From Deltaproteobacteria bacterium (GTDB lineage Bacteria > Desulfobacterota > Dissulfuribacteria > Dissulfuribacterales > S140-46), in contig WFVQ01000119.1 of assembly GCA_015491585.1 (NCBI GenBank), positions 1 through 5,900 of the forward strand: a stretch of DNA of 5,900 nt, given 5' to 3'. This document shows positions 1 through 5,900 of this stretch, piece after piece; within the stretch, counting starts at the first letter, position 1, and the number at the start of each line of letters is the position of its first letter. The translations under genes and the position numbers were made by a program. Under the pieces are notes generated by a model. The model was not told the DNA's origin, did no database searches, and worked only from the letters and a program-made list of their open reading frames with translations.

Positions 1-211
1 GCTCCAACCATACCTTTTGTTTATAAGCAGGATCGGCCTCTCTCTTCCGCTTTTCCTCCAAGGCCCGCGCTTCGGCCTCCCGCTTTCTCGCCTCCTCCTC
101 GCGCAGCCACGCCTTCCGCCTCAATGCACCCTCTGCCTCCCTATAGATTGCAGCCCTGAGCACATCCTGCTTCTGGAATATCTTCTCCCACTCCTCTCTG
201 GAGACCTCGGA
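1..211 (-). other. Charged helical extension after the Csm5 RAMP domain
   Basis: Codons 354-423 follow the RPFGWSTL segment that normally closes Csm5. From about residue 371 to 412 the sequence is almost all Ala, Glu, Arg, Lys and Leu (for example REEEARKREAEARALEEK), with no Pro or Gly except Gly381, as expected of a long single helix or coiled coil. At 412 onward ADPAYKQKVWLE hints at a return to mixed composition before the edge. The coding strand is purine-rich with repeated GAGGC-like units (about 60-125), so it may have grown by slippage. Whether a further domain follows is not visible. Confidence 0.7.
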
Positions 212-1270
212 AAGGGTGCTCCAGCCAAATGGCCTCAAGAGACTATTATCCTTGGGATTCTTCACCTCTGATGCCATCCATATGGTGGTTGCATGGTCCA
301 GCGTTTTGGATTTCCCCCCCTTGCCCAGATTAATCTTTATCTCTCTATAACCTTCTACTGTAACGCACTCTGCCCCCGAATGGCGTCCGATCCTGATAGG
401 CAACCCAGACTTCATGGAAATGGGCTTGGCTTTCATGGCCGCAAGCTCTCTGCCTTCCCGCTCCTTCTCCTTGGCATAGAAACTATTGAGTGCCTCAAGC
501 AATTCACCTTTCGAGATGGGAACCCTTATAGTCTTGCCATCTTGAGGAGCATAGATGGAAACCATCCCTGAAAACTCCACACCAGCCTCTATGACCTCCA
601 TTATCTGGTATGGAGCCCTGGCGTTCCCACTGCTCCCTTTTTTCCTGTCAACAGCATAGACTATTCTCCGTTTCACCTCTCCAACCGGCAGGAAGTCTGA
701 AACCTTGATGAGCCTGAAGGGATCAGAATAAAAATCACTATACGACAATATATCCTTTTGAAGCCGGGTTGCGGCATATTTACCCTTGTATTCTCCTCGC
801 GCACTCGAGCGCCTGAGATTCAAAACCGCAGTCCTAATGGCCCCTTTGATGGCAGACCCAGGCAAGTAGAGCCGTCCGGTCATAGGATCATGGGCAGATC
901 GCATGATCTTGAACTCGTTGATTTCATTCTTGAGCCTCGTATGGTCTTGGCTTCCTATGGACAACGTCTTTTCATAGTGCCCTTTTAGCCCAGCACACGC
1001 CGGGATGCTCTCTCCCTCCACCCCAACTCGTTTAGCCATGTCGCGCACAAAGCGCATGAGCTCTATGATAGAGGCAAGCGTGCCCTTCTTGCAGATTGCA
1101 GAAAGGCGGCCGAGCTCTTTTGCCTCAAGCATCTCGATGAGCCTTCCAGAGTCAAAGAGCACGAGCCCCTGATCGTCTATGTAAAAGGAGATCGGTTCAT
1201 ATACCTCGCCGCAACCCACATGCACCGGGGTTGCGGTCCGCAGTTTCAAAAACAGATGTTCCACCTTCAT
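1..1270 (-). CDS. csm5: Csm5, crRNA 3'-side cap RAMP subunit with a charged C-terminal extension (3' end cut by window)
   Basis: Csm5 (Cas7-like) caps the crRNA 3' side of the complex and is needed for crRNA maturation in studied systems. I read the frame by hand from ATG at 1270: 423 codons with no stop to the window edge. N-terminal KLRTATPVHVGCGEVYEPI (9-27) matches the family's PLHIGxGxxxEP start. The RAMP loop LPGSAIKGAIRTAVLN is at 136-151. Late segments are GLPIRIGRHSGAECVTV (289-305) and RPFGWSTL (346-353), the usual end of Csm5. At least 70 more residues follow, rich in Glu, Arg, Lys and Ala, so the protein exceeds the 340-400 residues common in the family. A charged segment (265-283) also interrupts the second half. 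A G7 run at codons 317-319 keeps frame. The gene overlaps csm4 by 4 nt. The family call is strong; the nature of the tail is unknown. Confidence 0.93.
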   Translation of the reverse strand, partial: MKVEHLFLKLRTATPVHVGCGEVYEPISFYIDDQGLVLFDSGRLIEMLEAKELGRLSAICKKGTLASIIELMRFVRDMAKRVGVEGESIPACAGLKGHYEKTLSIGSQDHTRLKNEINEFKIMRSAHDPMTGRLYLPGSAIKGAIRTAVLNLRRSSARGEYKGKYAATRLQKDILSYSDFYSDPFRLIKVSDFLPVGEVKRRIVYAVDRKKGSSGNARAPYQIMEVIEAGVEFSGMVSIYAPQDGKTIRVPISKGELLEALNSFYAKEKEREGRELAAMKAKPISMKSGLPIRIGRHSGAECVTVEGYREIKINLGKGGKSKTLDHATTIWMASEVKNPKDNSLLRPFGWSTLSEVSREEWEKIFQKQDVLRAAIYREAEGALRRKAWLREEEARKREAEARALEEKRKREADPAYKQKVWLE

Positions 1271-2322
1271 GACGCCTCCACACGATCTGGAATCTCCAAG
1301 GGTATGACCAGGGAATATCCCTGCATCACCGCCCCCGCCTGGGCCTTCGATATGCCGGAAACTGCTCTTCCCACGAAGGGACGCCCATTTGAGGCGGCCA
1401 TGTCCTTGGGAACGAACACCGCACCTTCTCCGGCCATGACCACCGGTGCCTTGAAGGGCCTGCCGGTGTGGAGGAGCTGGGCCCCATGCCGCCCGAACCT
1501 CGTGAAGGGTTGAAAGAAAATGTGTTGGAACCTCCCTTTTTCAGGGACGGATGGGCCAAGGGAGAGAAGGTGCCCTGCCCTGTCCATGTCTGGCCACTCT
1601 ATCTCCTCCATGTCGCCTATCACAAAGCGCCCGAGCCCCGTGGAGGCATCGCGGCCAAAGCCGCATTGCCCCATCCTCGAAAGCCCTCTCTCTATCTGAT
1701 CCAGGTTTATCTTATCGGGGTTGAAGGCCACGAACAGCGCCAGCTCCATGCCTGGCATGAACCAGATATTGTTTACTGGATATGGTGTGAACACGCCGCT
1801 CCCTGTGGTGCCGGTCAGCCGATTTATCGTATTGTGCTGCTGCTCCACCATCATCAAGGGCCTTGATGCCCTGACGCCAAGGATACGGCGCTCTTCTTGC
1901 AAAAGAGCTTCTGCCATCTTGGCGGCAAGGGCCTCGTCGCTGATGAGATCGTCCCAGTCGAGGCGCGCCAAGAGGTCCTCCCCGACCACCAACCACTTCC
2001 GGCTCCTTGTCTCCTTCCTGCGCTTCAGGCGTTCTTCACACGAATCAATGCCCTTGGGATCACCAAGGATATGGGCTGGAAGCTGGGGTCTTGGCAGGGC
2101 GAAGCGCCACCTGTCTCCCTCCATGAACACGGGCCATGCGCTGGAAAAGACAATAAAAGGGTCTCTTGCGTATGCCTCAAGGAGGGAGTCGAGGCCTTCG
2201 CCGGCAAGGTATGGATCCTCGGCTATCTGCCAGCAGAACTGACCGAACAGGGTGTCTCCCTGCAGGGGCGTCCCAAAGGCGGACTCTGGCTTTATAGTGA
2301 TCACATATGTCGCGGTTTTCAT
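1267..2322 (-). CDS. csm4: Csm4, 5'-handle-binding RAMP subunit
   Basis: Csm4 (Cas5 group) holds the 8-nt 5' handle of the crRNA and joins Cas10 to the first Csm3. The product has 351 residues, slightly longer than the 300-residue members. The N-terminus has PESAFGTPLQGDTLFGQFCW (12-31), typical of Csm4. HNTINRLTGTTGSGVF is at 163-178 and GFGRDASTGLGRF, the glycine-rich RAMP loop, at 221-233. The second RAMP half ends with GRPFKAPVVMAGEGAVF (287-303) and MQGYSLVIPL (333-342). A basic segment with many Arg/Lys (98-109) probably forms an exposed loop and accounts for some of the extra length. The start ATG has only a weak GGA Shine-Dalgarno match 8 nt upstream, so translation may depend on ribosomes leaving csm3 14 nt away. 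Its TGA overlaps the csm5 ATG (ATGA). Confidence 0.95.
   Translation of the reverse strand: MKTATYVITIKPESAFGTPLQGDTLFGQFCWQIAEDPYLAGEGLDSLLEAYARDPFIVFSSAWPVFMEGDRWRFALPRPQLPAHILGDPKGIDSCEERLKRRKETRSRKWLVVGEDLLARLDWDDLISDEALAAKMAEALLQEERRILGVRASRPLMMVEQQHNTINRLTGTTGSGVFTPYPVNNIWFMPGMELALFVAFNPDKINLDQIERGLSRMGQCGFGRDASTGLGRFVIGDMEEIEWPDMDRAGHLLSLGPSVPEKGRFQHIFFQPFTRFGRHGAQLLHTGRPFKAPVVMAGEGAVFVPKDMAASNGRPFVGRAVSGISKAQAGAVMQGYSLVIPLEIPDRVEAS
1275..1279 (-). promoter_or_regulatory. Shine-Dalgarno site of csm5 inside the csm4 tail
   Basis: The minus strand reads GGAGG, then CGTC, then ATGA, where the csm5 start and csm4 stop overlap. This supports the ATG at 1270 and suggests coupled translation of the two genes. 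Confidence 0.75.
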
Positions 2323-2336
2323 GGTTCAGTTCCAAA

Positions 2337-3056
2337 TCAATACAGGCTGATTTCTCTGTATCTTTTCCCTATCTCTTCGCTCTCCTCGTTGCCTCCGAAT
2401 ACTATGGAGACACGGCCATACCCACGACTGCCGGAGCCTCCAAGGGCATCGTGCTCCAAAAGTTTGAGGCCCCGCAAGAGGGTATCTTGAAGCAGTTCTA
2501 CGTCATCCCCTTCCATCTCCTTGAAGGTTATAGAGAAGTCGAACTCGAGCCCGGCCACCACCCTCTCCATGAAGCGAGGATGCTGTGCTGTTCCCCTTAT
2601 TCTGTCTATTGAATTCTCGCTCTTTATTTCGAAGTATGAGAGCTGCCGCTCCCTTGCAAGTTGCCTGCTCTCCTCGGAGAGGGTGGCGTCTCCGAACGAG
2701 GCCCTGGCAGGGCCGATCCTGAACTCTTCTTGGCTGTCGCCTCCACTCACTCCAAAGAGCTTCAGTATGGCCTCGGCGGTCTTCTTTTCCTTTTCAGATA
2801 AATTTCTTTTCAAGATACTGATACCGAGAGGGGCACCGTTCTTTGCCTTTACGAGCAATCCGCTATCCAACTCGAGAAGGGAACGCACCTTGCCCTTGAT
2901 AGAGGAACCGGGTATATAGGGCTCGTCCGTATATGGGTGCTTCACCACCGGGTTGTCGGTCCCACCGATTCGAAGCTCCGTATCCCCTGCCCCGATGTGG
3001 AGACCGGTCTTGAGAACTATTTTGCCAGTTATCTTTTTGATCTTGTTGAGTTTCAT
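2337..3056 (-). CDS. csm3: Csm3, backbone RAMP subunit and target-RNA endonuclease
   Basis: Csm3 (Cas7 family) binds the crRNA spacer as a repeated backbone and cuts complementary target RNA at 6-nt intervals. The 239-residue product is close to the typical 210-250. Residues 18-36 give GLHIGAGDTELRIGGTDNP; Asp34 aligns with the catalytic Asp32/33 of known Csm3 proteins. The glycine-rich RAMP loop PGSSIKGKVRSLLE is at 49-62, FG at 101-102, SENSIDRIRGTAQHPRFMERV at 146-166, and the C-terminal LGGSGSRGYGRV at 205-216. All the hallmark segments are present and in order. The start was moved from a possible TTG at 3098 to the ATG behind a strong Shine-Dalgarno site. The stop is TGA. It follows csm2 by 66 nt and precedes csm4 by 14 nt. 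RNA cleavage is inferred from the conserved Asp. Confidence 0.97.
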   Translation of the reverse strand: MKLNKIKKITGKIVLKTGLHIGAGDTELRIGGTDNPVVKHPYTDEPYIPGSSIKGKVRSLLELDSGLLVKAKNGAPLGISILKRNLSEKEKKTAEAILKLFGVSGGDSQEEFRIGPARASFGDATLSEESRQLARERQLSYFEIKSENSIDRIRGTAQHPRFMERVVAGLEFDFSITFKEMEGDDVELLQDTLLRGLKLLEHDALGGSGSRGYGRVSIVFGGNEESEEIGKRYREISLY

Positions 3057-3060
3057 AGAA

Positions 3061-3068
3061 ACCTCCCT
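3061..3068 (-). promoter_or_regulatory. Shine-Dalgarno site that decides the csm3 start
   Basis: The minus strand reads AGGGAGGT, ending 4 nt before ATG at 3056 (5 nt counted from the core GG). The same frame is open back to a TTG at 3098, which would add 14 residues. The strong site and the alignment of MKLNKIKKITGKI with the usual Csm3 N-terminus both favour the ATG. Confidence 0.85.
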
Positions 3069-3122
3069 TGCCTTGCGGCTGATGCTATCTTGCAGCAATA
3101 TGGAATCTCATCTTGATCACAC

Positions 3123-3539
3123 CTACTGTTTGGGCCCATATACTTTATAGAAACCCATGAATGACTCCAAAAAATTCTTGAAGACCTGAAGATCCGCCTT
3201 GTTTTCTATGGCATTGATTCCATCCCGCATCATATTGACGAACGAGTCGGTTACGAGATCTCTCCCCCGGGCATACACGACCTTGGCGATTATCATGTGG
3301 ATCTGAGGAAGGACCTTGTATTTCATGTTCTCCTCGCCGCCATGCTGGGCAGCGGTGTTGAGGCGGACAATCTCGTCGAAGTACCTCCTCAACTGCGAGT
3401 TTTTATTCTTCTCTTTCTTGCCTTCTTTGGCTTCTTTGGCTATTTTTTTTGCCCACTCCTCTGCGGTATCGGAAAACAACCGCGGATCGAGCTGCATCTT
3501 CTCTCTGTCCTTCCATAGCCTCAAACTTTTTCCTTTCAT
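3123..3539 (-). CDS. csm2: Csm2, small subunit of the type III-A complex
   Basis: Csm2 (Cas11 family) is a small all-helical protein; several copies line the inside of the complex beside the Csm3 backbone and help hold the crRNA-target duplex. The product has 138 residues, normal for the family. It has a very lysine-rich stretch at 31-47, then SQLRRYFDE (48-56), the most recognisable Csm2 segment, then VLPQIHMIIAKVVYARGR (76-93), matching the family's LLPxxxYAxGR-like helix, and a final helix ending FMGFYKVYG. No enzyme motif is expected or seen. It starts with ATG behind a strong Shine-Dalgarno site and ends with TAG. It lies between cas10 and csm3, the usual place. A run of eight A within codons 30-33 is the only oddity; the frame is intact across it. 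Confidence 0.95.
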   Translation of the reverse strand: MKGKSLRLWKDREKMQLDPRLFSDTAEEWAKKIAKEAKEGKKEKNKNSQLRRYFDEIVRLNTAAQHGGEENMKYKVLPQIHMIIAKVVYARGRDLVTDSFVNMMRDGINAIENKADLQVFKNFLESFMGFYKVYGPKQ

Positions 3540-3544
3540 ATCGC

Positions 3545-3550
3545 CCTCCT
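3545..3550 (-). promoter_or_regulatory. Shine-Dalgarno site of csm2
   Basis: The minus strand reads AGGAGG, then 5 nt (GCGAT), then ATG. It lies in the 18-nt gap after the cas10 TAA stop and fixes the csm2 start at 3539 rather than at the second in-frame ATG (codon 15). Confidence 0.85.
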
Positions 3551-3557
3551 GAAAGTG

Positions 3558-5900
3558 TTACGACCGTTTTTCGTAGAGCAGGTGCCATAATGGTATCCTC
3601 ACCGCCCCACGATAGCTCTTCAGCCATTGGAACGCCTGTTCCATCTCTTCAAGCGCCTTTTTCCTCAATGCCTTGTCGTTGGTAACATTTCTGGCAACAG
3701 AGTATCTGAAGAGAGCAGGCCACTTAAGACACTCCATATCTTCCATGTTCACAGCTTCTCTCTTGTTGAGCTCCTCCTCCTTGTCAGCCATATCGATCAA
3801 ATAGTTGAGCCGATATAGCATGACATCGCTTATGTATTTCTTATCCCTCCAATGCTCCATTATGGGCTGCAATTCCAAGAGTTCATGGAAGTCTTTCCAC
3901 TCTACGGTGGTGCCAAACATGGTCACGCGTTTCCTGCCTCCTGCCTTGGACAGAGACAGCGCCTCCTCGGCAGCCTCGGACATGGCATCGACAGGGGTAT
4001 TGGGCCTGTGAACGGTTATACCTGCAGATATGGTTATATGCGGATTGCCGCATACGAATCGGGAAAACTCCCTATCTATCCTGGAGGCCAGCCTTGCCAT
4101 CTTGTTCCACGGCCCGATGAGGAACAGGTCGTCTCCACCGGCAAAGACCGTATAGACATCGTTGAAGTCGCCGTCTGTATGGAGGAGATAGGGCAAATAC
4201 AGGGAAAAGAACGAGTTCAACTGCCGGCTCATGGTGGCGAGCCTCGATATGGTGAACCTGTCGTCTGAAAGGCCGCATCCAAACAACATCCCGAGATTGT
4301 CCACATCCGCCTTCAATACACCCAGGGCTTCCACGCCCCTACAGCTTCCATCCTGTTCGATACGCCTTGCGCGGAAAGCGATATGCTCGAATGTCTTGAT
4401 GGCGCCTTCCTTTATCTGGAAGGCCATCTCATCGCGTTTCTCCTCGCTCTTGGCGCTTTTGAGAAGGCGGTCATTGTAATCGTCCCCTTGGCTGAATCTC
4501 GGAACATGACCGTTCATGAGCTTCACAGTGGCCCCGACTGGAATCGTTCCATCCTCGTTCACCGATACGCTCCAAAGTCCCAGCAGATGGCCCTGGCGCG
4601 CAATGGGGCCTGCATCGTCACCCCTGAACATGAGCTGATATTTTCCAAATATGGGATCGAGAAGGTGGTTGCCATCATTACTCGTCCCATCCTTGCTGCA
4701 TATGGCCATCACCTTGCCGGACACGAGATTCTTGCCCAGATAGACATGATCTCTGCACATGCGGCATGCCCTTATCTGGTCCGGCATGAACACCGGATCC
4801 CCAGCCGTATCCTCGACCGCGGGACGTTTTCCGCATAGCTGGCATATCCCAAGCTCGTTGTCGAAGGAGTCAAGGTATCCAGCTACGGCCCCTCCATATC
4901 GTTCGAGGTCTATCTTGCCAAACTTGCTCGCCTCTATGTTCCGAAGATGTCTGTCCCATAACCTCCTGAATGCACCATTCTCGCTCTTGAAGTCCGCTTG
5001 CCGCGCCGGTGTCCAGGATATACCGATACTGTTTTCACCATATGTCCGCTCAAACAGCCACTTGTTTATCTCTGCCCTGCATTCCTCCAAGGCCTCGATG
5101 GCCTTTGGTGTATTCGGGGCCAGGAGATGGAACTTACCAGCCGCATTGAGCATGACTGACAAGAAGGGAAGTTTCAGGCGCTCACATATCAAACGGGCTG
5201 CAAGCTCTGAAAAAAGCGAGACCGCAAAGGAGCGGCCCCGCAACAGCTTGGACCGAAATCTCCTCGTGTCGCCGTGCATGGAGAATATGAAGCTCTGAAT
5301 CCCATAGAAGTCCCCTCCCACCAACAGAAACTTTTCCCCCTTGTCATCTCTGATGGCCTTTTCCTCCAGAGTTCCGGTCATGGCATGATATTGGTAGAGA
5401 GCGGCGGCAATGGCGGCGGTGGTCCGGCAATGGTCGTAAAGCGAGACATCGTACACTACGTCTCCCACCCGGGCCGCGGGAATGCAAGAGGTATAGGCCT
5501 GCATGAGCGAATCAAAATGGCTGCACCAAAGCTCCATGTCGAGCTCTTTGTGATATAATCTTTCCAAATCCTTGATAAACCCATCGAACAACTCCTTATA
5601 CTCCCTCTTTGCATCTTCCCTGCTCCGCGCACCGCGCTCTTTTGGAAAAATGGAATCTGCGGAAAGAGGATGTAGTGGATATTCATATTTGAAATCATTA
5701 GAAGAACGGAATTGTTGGCATTGGCCAGGCCCAAGGGCTTCGAGTACCGGCAACAGCCTGGTCCTTTGATAATCCCGTATTGCTATGTCTGTCCCGTTCT
5801 CGAAGGTCGTCCGGTCGAGGCCGCTCGAGATGCGATCGGCCGCGGTTATTATCCACTGCATGGGAGTGTCTGGATTATGATGACCGGCCGCAAGGTTCAA
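3558..5900 (-). CDS. cas10: Cas10/Csm1, large signalling subunit of the type III-A complex (5' end cut by window)
   Basis: This is the large subunit of the Csm complex, which makes cyclic oligoadenylates from ATP when target RNA is bound; many relatives also cut single-stranded DNA with an N-terminal HD domain. Numbering from the window edge (780 visible residues), HH at 7-8 followed by AADRISSGLDR at 20-30 matches the end of the Csm1 HD region. The first palm begins near FLLVGGDFYGIQSFIF (191-206). A zinc site has C353-x2-C356 and C379-x2-C382. The second palm carries LKADVDNLG (529-537) and AGGDDLF (587-593), the intact cyclase motif. A helical C-terminal domain follows from about 670. The stop is TAA. 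The first visible codon is TTG at the very edge; it is probably internal, because the HD motif expected upstream is missing, so roughly 70-100 residues lie outside. Csm2 starts 18 nt downstream. The assignment is secure; whether the HD nuclease is intact cannot be judged here. Confidence 0.97.
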   Translation of the reverse strand: MNLAAGHHNPDTPMQWIITAADRISSGLDRTTFENGTDIAIRDYQRTRLLPVLEALGPGQCQQFRSSNDFKYEYPLHPLSADSIFPKERGARSREDAKREYKELFDGFIKDLERLYHKELDMELWCSHFDSLMQAYTSCIPAARVGDVVYDVSLYDHCRTTAAIAAALYQYHAMTGTLEEKAIRDDKGEKFLLVGGDFYGIQSFIFSMHGDTRRFRSKLLRGRSFAVSLFSELAARLICERLKLPFLSVMLNAAGKFHLLAPNTPKAIEALEECRAEINKWLFERTYGENSIGISWTPARQADFKSENGAFRRLWDRHLRNIEASKFGKIDLERYGGAVAGYLDSFDNELGICQLCGKRPAVEDTAGDPVFMPDQIRACRMCRDHVYLGKNLVSGKVMAICSKDGTSNDGNHLLDPIFGKYQLMFRGDDAGPIARQGHLLGLWSVSVNEDGTIPVGATVKLMNGHVPRFSQGDDYNDRLLKSAKSEEKRDEMAFQIKEGAIKTFEHIAFRARRIEQDGSCRGVEALGVLKADVDNLGMLFGCGLSDDRFTISRLATMSRQLNSFFSLYLPYLLHTDGDFNDVYTVFAGGDDLFLIGPWNKMARLASRIDREFSRFVCGNPHITISAGITVHRPNTPVDAMSEAAEEALSLSKAGGRKRVTMFGTTVEWKDFHELLELQPIMEHWRDKKYISDVMLYRLNYLIDMADKEEELNKREAVNMEDMECLKWPALFRYSVARNVTNDKALRKKALEEMEQAFQWLKSYRGAVRIPLWHLLYEKRS
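4128..4139 (-). other. GGDD cyclase motif of Cas10 palm 2
   Basis: The four codons read Gly-Gly-Asp-Asp at visible residues 588-591, in the context TVFAGGDDLFLIG. In Cas10 proteins this motif holds the metals and ATP for cyclic oligoadenylate synthesis. Both aspartates are present, as is the upstream ADVDNLG segment (531-537) that supplies the other metal-binding acid. An active cyclase is inferred. Confidence 0.95.
4755..4844 (-). other. Four-cysteine zinc-binding segment of Cas10
   Basis: Two CxxC pairs, CQLC (visible residues 353-356) and CRMC (379-382), lie 22 residues apart between the two palm domains. This is the place and pattern of the structural zinc site in Csm1-type Cas10. Zinc binding is inferred from the pattern. 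Confidence 0.85.

Noticed and set aside
60..130. Purine-rich repeated GAGGC-like units at the csm5 3' end considered as a CRISPR array or DNA repeat element
   Set aside because: The units are irregular, a few bases long and have no spacers. They follow from codons for Glu, Ala, Arg and Lys.
17..988. Plus-strand open frames of 76-92 codons at 17-271, 293-571 and 758-988
   Set aside because: The minus strand here is one continuous csm5 frame with family motifs on both sides, so these are shadow frames.
1468..2490. Several long plus-strand open frames opposite csm4 and the end of csm3, including one of 197 codons at 1897-2490
   Set aside because: They are antisense to clearly recognised csm genes, share no family motif I can see, and have odd compositions rich in Ser, Pro and Arg, as expected of shadow frames in a GC-rich coding region.
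3054..3098. TTG at 3098 as the start of csm3
   Set aside because: It has no good ribosome binding site, while the ATG at 3056 has AGGGAGGT at ideal spacing and gives the usual Csm3 N-terminus.
3403..3627. Minus-strand 74-codon frame bridging the end of cas10 and csm2
   Set aside because: It overlaps both real genes in another frame and lacks its own motif or ribosome binding site.
5898..5900. TTG at the right edge as the cas10 start
   Set aside because: It is the first codon of the window in this frame, and the protein begins in the middle of the HD region. It is better read as an internal leucine of a truncated gene.

Overview
This window lies entirely inside a type III-A (Csm) CRISPR-Cas effector operon on the minus strand. 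Reading from position 5900 down to 1, the order is cas10/csm1, csm2, csm3, csm4, csm5, the canonical order for this subtype. The first gene runs off the right edge and lacks its 5' end. The last gene runs off the left edge and lacks its 3' end. csm2, csm3 and csm4 are complete. There is no CRISPR array, cas6, csm6/csx1, cas1/cas2, RNA gene or mobile element in these 5.9 kb.

Layout: cas10 (3558-5900) encodes the large signalling subunit, with the end of its HD region, a palm with a four-cysteine zinc site and a second palm with an intact GGDD motif. An 18-nt gap with a strong Shine-Dalgarno site leads to csm2 (3123-3539), the small subunit. A 66-nt gap with another strong Shine-Dalgarno site leads to csm3 (2337-3056), the repeated backbone and target-RNA nuclease. 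After 14 nt comes csm4 (1267-2322), the 5'-handle-binding cap subunit. It overlaps csm5 (1-1270) by the four bases ATGA. The tight spacing points to one transcript with translational coupling at the csm4/csm5 junction.

How the genes work together (family knowledge): Cas10 and Csm4 form the foot of the complex at the crRNA 5' handle. Copies of Csm3 and Csm2 form two parallel filaments along the guide, and Csm5 caps the crRNA 3' side. Csm3 cuts bound target RNA. Target binding switches on Cas10 to make cyclic oligoadenylates, and in many systems also its HD DNase. The key residues seen here (Cas10 GGDD, Csm3 Asp34) are intact, so the complex looks functional. The responder protein and crRNA-processing Cas6 must be encoded outside the window.

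The least ordinary element is the Csm5 C-terminus. The RAMP fold appears to end at an RPFGW motif near residue 350, but the frame stays open for at least 70 more residues, rich in Glu/Arg/Lys/Ala and probably a long charged helix or coiled coil, and leaves the window without a stop.

The source is a bacterium or archaeon of moderate to slightly high GC with ATG starts and good Shine-Dalgarno sites. The gene content does not fix a taxon. An anaerobic or thermophilic bacterium, such as a sulfate reducer, is only a guess.
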